From Brachionus manjavacas (lineage: Eukaryota; Rotifera; Eurotatoria; Ploima; Brachionidae): DNA of 64,000 nucleotides. The notes under the pieces were generated by a model. It had not been told where the DNA came from. It worked only from the letters and a program-made list of their open reading frames with translations, and did no database searches. The stretch lies in the NCBI GenBank assembly GCA_019054805.1, contig JAHQIY010000016.1, positions 1,550,001 to 1,614,000 of the forward strand, given 5' to 3'. Both the position numbers and the translations under genes were made by a program. The stretch's first letter is position 1. Each line of letters starts with the position of its first letter. This document shows positions 11,881 to 21,813 of the stretch, one piece after another.

Positions 11881-11950
11881 GATTTTTTTAAAATTTATTC
11901 TGAAGGAGCCCTAGCTCGGTACAGAAAACAAATAACAAATAAATAAAGGT
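11881..11950 (+). mobile_element. LINE 3' tail, copy 2
   Basis: T-rich sequence leads into TTCTGAAGGAGCCCTAGCTC, then GGTACAGAAAAC and AAATAAATAAA. This is the same 3' terminus as at 11.1 and 12.6 kb. Confidence 0.75.
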
Positions 11951-12059
11951 TTCTTTTTTTTTTAATTTTATTTAACTCTATTTTTGTTTTTTGTTTTTTG
12001 TTTTTTTTGGTTTTATTCTGAAGGAGCTTAAGCTCGGTACAGTTAACAAATAAATAACT
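11951..12059 (+). mobile_element. LINE 3' tail, copy 3
   Basis: A second short insertion sits directly behind copy 2. It has a T-rich run, TTCTGAAGGAGCTTAAGCTC, GGTACAGTTAAC and AAATAAATAA. Its stem GAGCTTAAGCTC is a perfect palindrome. Confidence 0.75.
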
Positions 12060-12180
12060 AAGATACTTAAAAAATGTATTCTGTTACAATTTATCAATTT
12101 TTAATTTTCTTTTTATTATATTTTAACTTATTTTAATTTTTTTTTTATCTGAAGGAGCTTTAGCTCGGTACAGATGACAG
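12060..12180 (+). mobile_element. LINE 3' tail, copy 4
   Basis: A T-rich stretch is followed by CTGAAGGAGCTTTAGCTCGG and TACAGATGACAG. The A/T tail is missing, because the next LINE copy begins immediately downstream. Confidence 0.65.
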
Positions 12181-12635
12181 AATACAGCAGTCAGATCTAT
12201 CCTTAAGTTAAAATATGATACTCCCTCCAACATCGTGAATCATGAAGCTTTTGATAAACTTAAATTACTAACAGTCTCGAATCGGCATTTTGAGTTGAGT
12301 GAGAGATATGTTGGGACAGGACTGAGTCATTCTATTCCATTGGTTGTAAGACTAGTGGAGGAATACAAAGAAGGTTTCGAATCGAGATATATTGAATACC
12401 CAACTCCATTGTGTAATTGCTACCTTACTATTTCCTCTTTTATTCCTGAGAACTGAACTATGTAAACATGTGCCACATGTAACAATCTATGTCTCCTTTC
12501 ATTTTTTTTAGCTTATTTACTTTATTTTGATTTTTTTTATCTCATTTTATTAACTTTAATTTTATTTTTGATTTTTTTTAATTTATTCTGAAGGAGCTCT
12601 AGCTCGGTTCAGAAAACAAATAAATAAAAAATAAT
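12181..12635 (+). mobile_element. 5'-truncated LINE 3' end with C-terminal ORF remnant, copy 5
   Basis: This is the best preserved copy. An open frame to a stop at 12454-12456 reads LRLKYDTPSNIVNHEAFDKL, then FELSERYVGTGL and IPLVVRLVEEYKEGFES, the pattern of the end of a CR1/Jockey-group reverse transcriptase ORF. The roughly 120-nt T-rich 3' UTR ends in CTGAAGGAGCTCTAGCTCGG and an A/T tail. The same UTR recurs inverted at 56.8-57.0 kb. Everything upstream of the ORF end is missing. Confidence 0.75.
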
Positions 12636-13000
12636 AAAATTTTTTATTAATTAAAATTTTTACTTATCATGAAATTTTTATAAAGATTCTTTACATGGCC
12701 GAAAAAAAAAATATTTTTTTAATCAAAAAATAGAAAAGAAAAATCCAAAGACAATTTTGTGTCGATAGCAATTTAGCTCGCATAATTTGGAAAATTCAAG
12801 AATATCGCGAGCGCATAGTTTTGCATGAGCTAGCCACAGAACGCGTTTCACATCTAAGCTTAGATTTACTCTAGCCAGCCACTTCAATGCATGTACACAC
12901 AGTCTTATTCAAGTGATTCACTCGCGCAAGTCTTTAGCGAAAAATTCTATGCTAAACACACTCTCAAACTAACAAAACAACCCATATACACAGCTTGCAA
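12636..13000. promoter_or_regulatory. Upstream region of the BEN gene
   Basis: From about 12760 the sequence becomes clearly less AT-rich than the spacer around it, with several CG dinucleotides and short motifs such as GCGAGCGC and ACGCGT. This change lies directly before the promoter at 13001, so it is probably regulatory sequence. No specific factor site is assigned. Confidence 0.35.
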
Positions 13001-13037
13001 TATAAATATAAATTTTGTCTAGAAATTTTCATTCAAA
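13001..13037 (+). promoter_or_regulatory. TATA box and initiator of the BEN gene
   Basis: TATAAATATA at 13001-13010 lies 30 bp upstream of an initiator-like TCATTC whose A is at 13031. This is canonical spacing and predicts a 5' UTR of about 120 nt to the ATG at 13153. AT-rich DNA makes TATA matches cheap, but the pair in this position before a strong gene start is persuasive. Confidence 0.5.
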
Positions 13038-13152
13038 ATTCGACTTCAAGTTGTTCAGCCATATTTTGAGCAACCAAAATTTCAAATTAGAAATATATTC
13101 TTATTTAACAAAATAGCGAGCAGCACAAAAACACTTTCCTAAACTTGGAACC

Positions 13153-14316
13153 ATGTCGGCAAGCGAGTCTGGTGTGAGCACACGCAAACGCAAGCAAGCC
13201 AACGAAGCGGGCGACGAGGCGGCCGCGCACAACAAAGAAGAGGTGCAGATGTGCCGCAAGTCGCCGCGATTGTCAGCCAACAGGGTCAAGGAGGCGCCGG
13301 TGACACCGGGCCGCGGCCGGCCCCGCTCCCGCACCACCAACGACGAGTCCAAGCTGAACGGCGCCCAGTTCCTTAGCGCCGCTGCCGCCGGCAACCTAAA
13401 CGTAATCTAGCCAAATAAGCTTGCCCAATTATTCCCCTAATTAACATTTATTATAATTTTCTAGCTCACAAACTCGCTCAGCGAAGAAAACGACAAGAGC
13501 AAAAAGATCGAGTTGGAAAAAATTCAGCCCGACAAGCTCAAAAAGTCCGAGGAGAGCAAAAAACAAAAGCTCGAAGAGGAGCAAGCAGTGGAGACGCGTG
13601 TAGAAGAGGTGACCGAAAAACAGTCTGATGAGCAGATGGAGGCGGCCAGTGAGACTAAAAGCGATGACCAACCGGAGCAAATGAAGCTAGCTGAGATCAT
13701 AGTGGTGCCTATCGAGCCGCAGGTGCACACGCACACGCAGACAATCAAGCTGGTCGACACGCCGATCGATGAGGCCGGACTGAAGCGCTCCAACGGCCTG
13801 CACGCCTCCGACCTGAACTCGTCGAGCGATTCGAGCTCGTCGGACGACGAGGACAGCAGCAACGGCGGCAAAAAGTCTTCGGGCACCAAGAGCGGCAACA
13901 TCGCCATTTTGAACAAGACCAAAATTGACACCGACTTCATATCGAAGCTGATCGGCAACAGGTTCCCGGGCGACAAGAGGTACGACCCGAATGAGATAAA
14001 CAAATTGAGGTTGTTATCGCATTCGTATCAGAACTTCGCCGTCAAGCTGCTCGTGCGGCTCTTCGACGAGGAGGAGATCATTGGCAGAAATGTGTATGGA
14101 CGAAACTACAGCGGGGACAAGTCGATAACCAAGCAGCCGTTGGACCCGGAGCGCATCAATTTCATCAAGGAGACGGTGCTGCGCCTGACCAAGACCAACA
14201 ATCCCGAGCTGGCGTGGGCCTCGTGTGTCATTGCCATGAACCGCAAAATGGTCGACATAAATAACAAGTATTTTAAAAATTTGAAAAACAAAAAGTCCGA
14301 AGATGACGAAAATTGA
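13153..14316 (+). CDS. BEN-domain nuclear protein
   Basis: Two exons, 13153-13401 and 13465-14316, join in phase 0 across a 63-bp GT-AG intron to give 366 residues. The N-terminal 85 residues are basic, with TRKRKQ, KSPRLS and PGRGRPRSRT patches that look like nuclear localisation or AT-hook-like signals. An acidic Lys/Glu coiled stretch and a Ser/Asp run (SSSDSSSSDDEDSS) follow. The C-terminal 110 residues fit a BEN domain: FAVKLLVRLFDEEEIIGRNV, then LDPERINFIKETVLRL, then WASCVIAMNRK. BEN domains bind DNA or mediate chromatin contacts, usually in repression. The gene is far richer in G+C than everything around it and uses GC-ending codons, which suggests high expression or a different history. 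The exact orthologue is unknown. Confidence 0.85.
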
Positions 14317-14632
14317 TGTACACACACACATGCAAAGTTGAACAGTTGACCGAAGCCGATTAGTTTTATTAAGAATTATTAAATTTGATTTAAAAGTCAT
14401 TCCCGTTTAAGATGAAGATTATGGCCTGCGGAAATGGCTTGAGTGTCTATTTGTTTTTAATGTTGTTAAATAAAAATAAAAGCCAAGATGGGAAATTTTG
14501 TTTTTTTCCTTTTCTGTCCCTCTCTCTCTCTCTTCTTTTTTTTATTTTTGCTTTTTTTGTTTTAACTTTTTTTTGTTCATTTGTAGCTCTCTGTAATTAA
14601 TTTTAAATTTTCTTTTTTTTTTCAATTTAAAA
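14317..14632. other. 3' flank of the BEN gene with a CT microsatellite
   Basis: A likely polyadenylation signal AATAAA follows the stop by about 150 bp. A pyrimidine-rich tract with (CT)n lies near 14515-14535. No gene is visible. Confidence 0.55.
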
Positions 14633-14770
14633 AAATAAAAATATCGTAAATTATCAGCTCTTTTTTTATACAACTAGTCTTTATATAAAATCTAGTTTAG
14701 ATGTTAATCAACAGAAGATACATTCAAGACCGATCAGCTCTTCATTCAATTGAAACAAGGTTTTACCCGT
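14633..14770 (-). repeat. Dispersed repeat family R, copy 1
   Basis: It shares ATATCGTAAATTATCA, GTTAATCAACAG and GACCGATCAGCTCTTCATT with the copy at 17.75-17.88 kb. More distantly it matches the copies at 22.9 and 41.1 kb. In the copy at 17.8 kb it lies just 3' of LINE coding relics read on the minus strand, so it is probably the 3' end of such an element. Confidence 0.6.
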
Positions 14771-14867
14771 TACTCCACTGCCGGAATAATAAAAATAAAA
14801 TAAAAAGAAATTTTATTTAGCTTTCTATTTAAGTTTGATTATTTAATTAATTTATTTAGCAGAAAAT

Positions 14868-16222
14868 TTATTGATTTACTTTTGATTTCCACTCAAGTCG
14901 ATCTTTTGCCTTTACCCTTGCTTCTCCCCATGTCATTCCCATTTCGATGAGCTCTTTCGTGATTGTTGTTCTCCGTGTTTCTTTCATTTTAAGTACATGC
15001 CCGAGCCACCGCAGTCTTTTATTCTTAATGCATTGACTTAATGGCTCTGAATTTGTTCTTCTGTATAGGTCAGCATTCGACAATGTCTCAGGCCAGTGTA
15101 TCCCGAGAATCCTCCGCAGGCTTCCCATATGGAAGGTGTTAAGACTTTTCCTGTCAGATTCACACATCCCCCAACATTCACTTCCGTACATCAGTGTTGC
15201 TTTTACTACACTGCTGTATGGTTTAAGTTTTGTTTCCTTACTGTAGTTGGTTGACTTCCATACTGGTTTGAGTCTTGCGAAGGCACTCTTTGCTTTACCA
15301 AGTCTATTCTTAATGTCTCTGTGTGCTCCCAACGTTGTACTGATTGTGCTACCTAGGTATGTGAATTCATTTACACACTCGATTGGTGTACCATCGATGG
15401 TGATCGGGGTATCCAATTTGGTATTTAGGCACATAACTTTAGTTTTGGCCACATTTATTTCGGGCCCGGTTGGTTTAGCGTTGTTCACCAACTCTTGTGT
15501 CTTTATATGCATAGGTGCTTCTGTATTAGATATTAGCACCAGATCGTCCGCAAAGTCTAAGTCTTCAAGCTTTGCTGCTAATCCCCATTGAATACCCCTC
15601 GCACTGGTAGTTGTTTTCTTCATTACATAGTCAATCAGTATTAAGAATAGTGTCGGAGAGAGAACGCACCCTTGTCTGACCCATGTACACACATTAAAGC
15701 TCTCAGATTGTCCTTTTTCCAGAATCACGCTACACTCGAATTTCACATAGAAGAGTTTTATCAAGTTAACTATCTTCTGTGGCAGGTCATAGGTTTCTCT
15801 GTATATGCTATCAAAGGCTTTCTTGAAGTCAATGAAGTTAAGATACACAGGGCTATTCCATTTCAGACTTTGTTCTATGATAGTCCTAAGTGTAAATATC
15901 TGGTCTATGCATCCTCTACCTCGTCTAAATCCCGCTTGTTCTTCTCTAAGTGTAACATCCAAAGAGTTCCTGATTCTTTCCAGTATTATACTGCAGAACG
16001 CCTTGCTTGCTATTAGTAACAGTGTTATTCCTCGCCAATTGTCACAAATCATTTTGTTACATTTCTTAGGGAGCTTGACTATTAGGCCTTTTGACTAGTC
16101 CTCTGATATAATTTCTTGCCGCCATATCTTGCTGAAGAGGTCTTGTAATATCCCAATGGTGATCCTACTGTCAGCTTTTAACATTTCTGCTGTGACTCCG
16201 TTTCTGCATGCTCCGCAAGGAG
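14868..16222 (-). mobile_element. RTE-like LINE reverse transcriptase, truncated and inactive
   Basis: An open frame of about 390 codons (16052-14868) carries reverse transcriptase signatures in order: CDNWRGITLL, LREEQAGFRRGRGCIDQIF, FIDFKKAFDS, VRQGCVLSPTLF, the catalytic DLDFADDLVL, NVAKTKVM, EFTYLGSTIS, LMYGSECW and LRWLGHVLKM. This order and wording fit the RTE clade. Upstream, the same frame continues to about 16222 (TAEMLKADSRI, IVKLPKK) but is broken by an amber codon at 16097-16095. A segment of about eight residues is missing after FDSIYRET. No endonuclease domain is present. The copy is dead but not very old. Confidence 0.88.
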
Positions 16223-16229
16223 TGAATAA

Positions 16230-16840
16230 GGAAAAAAAAATTCATTGAATCCAGTAGCAAATAATAAAATAAAAAATAGTAAATTTAATTATTCTAACTA
16301 TCGTAAAAAAAGTCTTGCTATAGCAAAAGTAAAAACAAAAAATATCACAATTGGATGAAAAAAATAAAACTAATTTTTTTTTGCTGGTCGGTCTTTTTTT
16401 TTTAGGGACAGGATCTGAAACGATTTTAGTAATTGTAATACAAGATGTACTTGGTTGAGATGGTTGAGAAACAATTCTTGTGATTGAAATTGAAGACGAT
16501 GTTGGTGCAGTTGGTTCATTAGGTTGATTAATAATTGTATTAGTTGACTGATGGTGCGGTTCTAACTGGTTGATATTTTGATTAGATTTTGATTTGTGAC
16601 TCATCTAGATCATAATTTTTTAGAGTAATACTCGGAATAGCCGGATTGATCGGACCTGTTGATACTCTTTGAACAAGAGCCATTTTTGCACGTTTACGTG
16701 GACCTCGTTTTGCATTTGCCTCAATATTTGAATCAAGTCATGGAAACTGACCCAATCCATGATTGTACGCTACACCAGTTACATGTTTGCAAATATAATT
16801 CATGTACCAGTCTGAACATGAACACTTTACTCCCTTAATT
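16230..16840 (-). mobile_element. C-terminal fragment of a MULE-type transposase (SWIM finger)
   Basis: Read from about 16825 downward, a SWIM zinc-finger pattern CSCSDWYMNYICKH is followed by VTGVAYNHGLG, then RGPRKRAKMALVQR and an Asn/Gln/Thr-rich tail. SWIM motifs (CxC...CxH) near the C-terminus, followed by basic residues, are typical of Mutator-like transposases. The tail continues in a second frame, so at least one frameshift and one in-frame stop separate it from a working gene. The catalytic DDE core is missing. It directly abuts the truncated LINE. Confidence 0.6.
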
Positions 16841-17091
16841 TAGTCTTTAATTTAGCTACTAATTAAATATTTTTGCTATTAACACATTAATTTTACTACA
16901 TAATAATATTTTTTGCTACTAATTTATTATTTTTTTTCTACTGAATTCATTAAATTTGCTACTTATATTTATAGCAGCCATTAATTAATTGATATATTTT
17001 ATTTATAATATTGAAAATTCTTATTACAAATTGTCTTATTAAAACAAATGTTTTCATATGTATTGACTAAATGATTTAAAAAATATTTCTG
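16841..17091. other. AT-rich spacer between transposon relics
   Basis: Several loose repeats of TTTGCTACTAATT occur. No gene is visible. Confidence 0.4.
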
Positions 17092-17451
17092 TACAGTATG
17101 TCACCAAAAGTTAGAATCAAACTTTTTTTTCTATTTGATTGTCTTTTTGTTCGTTATTTCGTTAACTCGGTTATTTCTCTTTCAGCCTTTGTCTGATCTT
17201 TCAAAAGACCCACAATTTGCCATCTTTGTTGACAGGTTATTTTATTTTTACCCATTTTTTCTCTTTTTTGGAAAATTTTTAGGTAGTCCAATTTTTATGT
17301 CAAAAAATTTGATTTCAACTTTTTGTGCCTATTTTTTCTCTTAAAAAGCTATAATTTGAAAATATTTCATAATTAGCAATTTTTTTAATTGCAGAAAAAC
17401 AATGTTTTTATTTTTTTAAGTTTGATTCTAACTTTTTTGTGACACAATGTA
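17092..17451. mobile_element. Tc1/mariner-type MITE, complete ends
   Basis: The element spans 17094-17449 (356 bp) and is flanked on both sides by TA, the target duplication of Tc1/mariner elements. Its ends are inverted repeats of 31-32 bp: CAGTATGTCACCAAAAGTTA at the left and, read inward from the right, CATTGTGTCACAAAAAAGTT, both continuing GAATCAAACTT. They differ by a few substitutions and one indel. The interior has no transposase. Confidence 0.85.
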
Positions 17452-17740
17452 TAAACAACATTTTGTGTAAGAAAAACTTGAAAGAATGAACTGCAATGAA
17501 TTTGAATATTTTTTTCTTTTCTTCAATTTTTTTATAAAAAATCTATTTTTAAGTTGTAAAAAAATTAATAAAAATTATTTTACGTATAAAAATGGATTAA
17601 GAAAATTATGAAAGCACTATATTTAAATATTGAAGTTAGTTATCGTAGGTATATGCATGAAAATGTTACTTTTTTCACAAATTTAGGTTTTAGATATTAA
17701 GATAAGTGAAATAAAATTAGATTGTTTACAATTTAAAATA
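17452..17740. other. AT-rich spacer
   Basis: No gene or recognisable element is seen. Confidence 0.4.
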
Positions 17741-18620
17741 AATAAAAATATCGTAAATTGTCATCACTTTTTTGTGATAAAAGTAATTTTCTTTATAATT
17801 TTATTTATTGGTTAATCAATAGAACATAAATTAAAGACAGATCAACTCTTCATTTAATCGAAATAAATGAACTAAAATTCAATGATTTGATGTTTGATTG
17901 AAAATTTTAGATTTAATAGAATTTAAAAAAAATTAAAAATAAGTGAATTATCATCTCTTTTTCGAAACTTTCTCCATTTTCTTCTACCAGTCTAATGATT
18001 AATTGAACATGGAAAGGAATAAATCAAAATTGATTCCATCAAAGATTCGTAAATATTGTTTAATGTTTTGTTTTTTGAGTCCGTTTCCTTTTTGAGAGAT
18101 ATTTTATTGTATTAAGCCTTGGATCACAGCGCGCTTTTAATCCATCCTTCATTGAACTAAATGTTAGTTTTGAGTATAACGTGATGCCTAAGAACTTGAC
18201 TTTTTCCTCATTTTTTAAACATTATTTAAATTGTTACCATTTATTTTAAGGTCAAGATTGATTTTTACTTTTTTTTTCTCTTAAAGATCATGTAACATGA
18301 CTTTTCAATAAAAATTTTCATTTTCCATTTTCCATTTGAAGAGTCATTTTTCAACTTTTTTTAGGTTCTTATTAATCATGTTTTTAAGATTTCTAATCTT
18401 ATTAAAAATAAAAAAAAACAGCCAAATTATTTTCAAAAGGAAGAAAGTAATAGCTGTTTGTTTTGTTTCTTTTTGGTATGTCATTTATAAATATGTTAAA
18501 AAGAAGTGGAGTAATTACTGACCCTTGTGGAACTCCAGCTTTTATAGGATCACATAGATAATCATTTACATTTCCTTTTAAAAGACCCTAAATGCAGAAA
18601 CCTTTTCTTTTTTTTTATTC
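17741..18620 (-). mobile_element. CR1/Jockey-like LINE relic with 3' repeat
   Basis: Read on the minus strand, several blocks of reverse transcriptase survive in shifting frames. [20 protein letters not shown], at about 18540-18470, is the classic thumb-side motif. VKFLGITLYSKLTFSSMKDG followed by RLNTIKYLSK lies near 18200-18090. TLNNIYESLMESILIYSFPC lies at about 18060-18000. Several frameshifts and stops separate them, so the copy is old and dead. The segment at 17741-17880 is a copy of repeat family R (ATATCGTAAATTGTCA, GTTAATCAATAGAAC, GATCAACTCTTCATTTAATC) and probably represents its 3' UTR. Confidence 0.75.
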
Positions 18621-18990
18621 AAGATTAATCAACAGGCTGGTGTTCTTATCTATTTTTAAGAATGATTTACGCTTCATTTATTGTGGCATAAAAAATAATA
18701 AAATTCAATTTAATTTAAAATTTTTCATTGAAATGTAGAATTTTTGTACAATAAATCAAATTTATTAAATAATTTACGCACTCTATTGTAAATTAAGTTT
18801 AAAACATTATTTAAGTTAAATTAAGTTTTAATTATTATTAAATACAGACATCTTGAAGTGAAAAAAAGTAAAATTGATTTTTCAAAAAATTTTAAGAAAT
18901 TTCTTACAGTAATTAATTTTTTTTTCTGAACTGGTTTATCTAAATTAGAAACAAAATACAATTAGAAAAGTCTCTGTCTGGATGTTAAAT
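18621..18990. other. AT-rich spacer with a weak family R match
   Basis: GATTAATCAACAGGCTGGTG at about 18627 resembles the core of repeat family R. The rest shows nothing recognisable. Confidence 0.4.
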
Positions 18991-19446
18991 AATGGAACAA
19001 ACCTAAATGGAGACATATAATGTTCAGTGATAAAATGAACTTAGAAGAAGACAACAGAAAAAATGAATTCAGATAAGAATGATATCATGAGAGCCATATT
19101 AAAAAATGTATTATTTAACCAATAAATCAGGGAAGTTGGTATTGGTATTTAGTTCTGTATGAGCTACTATGGTCGAGGAATTTTTTTTGACGGAAGGTTT
19201 AATTCTGTGTGAAATGTTGATATCTTAGGAAATAACTTACTTCCATTAATAGGTATGCTAAGAGAAGATGAGTCTTTCAAATTCCAACGAGACAATGGCC
19301 CTTGCTATCGAGCCAGATAAGTAAAGGAATGATTCCAAGAGCAAAAAATTGAAGTCTAATCTTGACTTGCGAAAAGTCTCGATCATAATTGCATTGAAAA
19401 TTGGACTTTGCTTAATAAAGCGATTGCCAAACAAGAGTCAAGCTAA
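18991..19446 (+). mobile_element. Tc1-type transposase relic
   Basis: On the plus strand, blocks of a Tc1 transposase persist in order: KPKWRHIMFSDKMNLEE (first catalytic Asp region), then DILGNNLLPL, then FQRDNGPCYRA (second Asp region, usually QQDNDPKH), then SLDHNCIENWTLLNKAI (usually SPDLNPIENLW). Frameshifts and stops interrupt it many times. No terminal inverted repeats were located. Confidence 0.7.
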
Positions 19447-20073
19447 AAACAACTGAAAGATTTTTTCTTAATTTTTACGCATATTCTAATAGAATAGTTA
19501 TGATAAGACTTGCTGATAATTCAAATAAATTATTTGAACTTAAAATTTTTAAAAAAACAGTTTCTTGCAACGAAATATTATTAAATATTTGTTTCATATA
19601 TTTAAAATTAATTGAAAGTTAAAGAATTTTAGACTCATACATGAGTCATTATAAAATTAATCAATTAAAGATCTTTGACTTTTGGTATATAAAATATAAA
19701 ATCAAAGAAATATAGCAGTAAACAAAATAATTAGAATCATTGGTATGAAAGTTCAATTTTTGAAAAAAAAAATTTTATGACTTTTTTAATCTTATTTGGT
19801 CATACTTAATCTGGAATATGAAATGATCGTGAGATTATCTAGTCTTAAAAGCTCACAAATACCATTCGAGTTGGATTTCATTTTAAAAGCTTGATTAAAA
19901 CAGAAAATAGAGTAAATAGCTTCTATTTTTTTATTTAAATAAGCAGACACAAAACAGAAATAATTTTATTTTAATAAAATATTATGAAATGTATTAAAAA
20001 AAATTTTTTTAAGAAAAATGCTAAATTTAAAAAACCAATCCACAAAACGCTAAAATTTTTGAAATTGAGCTTA
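19447..20073. other. AT-rich spacer downstream of the S1P lyase gene
   Basis: No gene is seen. The last 150 bp before 20073 probably hold the lyase 3' UTR. Confidence 0.45.
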
Positions 20074-21813
20074 TTAGTGCCCTTTTTTAACTGATCCATT
20101 GGCTGCTCCATTAGCAGTTCCGTTAGCACAACCATTTGATATTTGTTTATCTTTTGTATTGTAGCAAGAATCCAAAAATAAAAATGCAACATCAGCAATA
20201 AGACTTTTATCCGGTATACCTTGAGTACTGCAATAAATAGCTGCTACCTTTCCGAGTTGTCTATCATCTTTGCTCATTATTTCTTTAACAGATTTTTTCA
20301 AATCCTCGACAAACTTTTGTGCAACTCCAGGCAAAGTATGCAACTTGGTGACAGCAATGTGAATACCAGGCGGGTTTTGAAGTGCATTCAAATGCCATCC
20401 TCGTGTGGCCATGTCATCCAAAAGTTTAAAAATATTAAAATCAGACGACTCAAAAGCCACTACACTCACATCAGGTTGACTCATCAATTTCAACTGTTTA
20501 ATTTCTTGAACTTCTTTGGTTATAAACTTAGTTGTTTCGATTATGTCTTTGGTAATTTTGACATAGCCATCATGTCCAATGGACATCAATGTCGCCCAAG
20601 TCATGGCTATTAAACTTCCCGCACGGCTGCCAGCAAAAGTTGGCGAAACATAAATACCGCCAGGCCATTCAACAGCCGAAAAATACTGATGTTTCCTGTA
20701 TTCCGGATTTCGATACAAAACAACCGAACTTCCTTTGGGTGTATAGCCGTATTTGTGTGTATCACAACTGATTGAAGTGACGCCTGGAAGCCTGAAGTCA
20801 AACAAAGGCAGTTTATAGCCAGCTTCTTCCATGAAAACGATCAAGAAACCACCTAGACAAGCATCGACGTGCAGCGGTATGTTGTATTTACCGGCAATTT
20901 TGGACAAATCTTCTATGGGATCTATAGCACCATGTGGAAACTGCGGCGCTGAGCCAACAATCAAGCATGTATTCGAGTTGATGTATGATTCAAGTTTTTT
21001 TGGATTTACTTTTTTTGTCTTCGGATCAACTGGTACATGATGAATTTTCATCTTGAAAAAATCTGCAGCTTTGTCGAACGCTGCATGTCCAGTCACTGGC
21101 ACAACCATCTCTGGACGCTTGATTCCTTTGGCATAAGCCAATTGACGGTAGGCTTTACAGGCCAGCATTATGGATTCAGTGCCACCAGTGGTCATAGTAC
21201 CGCATGAATTCTCATCTCCACTGAACAAATTACAGACCATTCGGACTACCTCAGCTTCCATTTTTCTCACATCCGGAAAGACGTCAGCATGCATTGGATT
21301 ACTCCATGCAAATTTTTCATATACTTTGGTTGTCAATGATGTCAATGAATCATCAGCACCGTATACGCAACCTGACACTGCACCGCCAGTCCAATTCAAA
21401 TCATTTAGCTTTAGATATTTATTGTTGATTAGCTCCAATGTTTGCTCATTACCTAATCCAGGCGATGGAAGCTTTTGTACAAATAATTGGCCCTTATTCG
21501 ACTTGTAAATCTCATCTTCCAAGTCTTTTCGGGTCTTGGCCAGCTCCGAGTTTATTTTGGCATTTAAAAAAGGCAATTTTTTCGAAAATTTAAACACCTT
21601 TTTCTTCAAAAAATCCCATAAACCTTTGTCTAGATCAAGCAAAAAGTATCTAAATGACATCAATACATAGGTTATCAATACTGATATAACTAGTATTTCC
21701 CATTTTTCGAAATTGTCTAATTTCCTCAAAGTGTATTGAAGTACCGGATTGATTTGGTCAAATACTTGGCCTATTACCGGATACTCGTGACTCAATTTGT
21801 CTAGTAAAGACAT
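20074..21813 (-). CDS. SGPL1: Sphingosine-1-phosphate lyase
   Basis: A single exon encodes 579 residues with ATG at 21813. An N-terminal membrane helix (about residues 40-58) is followed by the PLP-dependent decarboxylase fold. The cofactor lysine lies in SCDTHKYGYTPKG (Lys354, nearly the position of human Lys353), with GTMTTGGTESIMLACKAYR, HVDACLGGF and PGVTSISCD around it. The enzyme cleaves sphingosine-1-phosphate to hexadecenal and phosphoethanolamine at the ER with its active site in the cytosol. It is the only exit from sphingolipid metabolism. The C-terminus has an Asn-Gly/Ala-Asn-Gly repeat and ends KKGH, which fits the KKxx ER-retrieval signal. Vertebrate genes have many introns; this one has none. 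Confidence 0.96.
   Translation of the reverse strand: MSLLDKLSHEYPVIGQVFDQINPVLQYTLRKLDNFEKWEILVISVLITYVLMSFRYFLLDLDKGLWDFLKKKVFKFSKKLPFLNAKINSELAKTRKDLEDEIYKSNKGQLFVQKLPSPGLGNEQTLELINNKYLKLNDLNWTGGAVSGCVYGADDSLTSLTTKVYEKFAWSNPMHADVFPDVRKMEAEVVRMVCNLFSGDENSCGTMTTGGTESIMLACKAYRQLAYAKGIKRPEMVVPVTGHAAFDKAADFFKMKIHHVPVDPKTKKVNPKKLESYINSNTCLIVGSAPQFPHGAIDPIEDLSKIAGKYNIPLHVDACLGGFLIVFMEEAGYKLPLFDFRLPGVTSISCDTHKYGYTPKGSSVVLYRNPEYRKHQYFSAVEWPGGIYVSPTFAGSRAGSLIAMTWATLMSIGHDGYVKITKDIIETTKFITKEVQEIKQLKLMSQPDVSVVAFESSDFNIFKLLDDMATRGWHLNALQNPPGIHIAVTKLHTLPGVAQKFVEDLKKSVKEIMSKDDRQLGKVAAIYCSTQGIPDKSLIADVAFLFLDSCYNTKDKQISNGCANGTANGAANGSVKKGH

Noticed and set aside
13524-14400. Long antisense frames across the BEN gene
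   Set aside because: They are by-products of the GC-rich coding strand; the plus-strand frame has the domain and splice sites.
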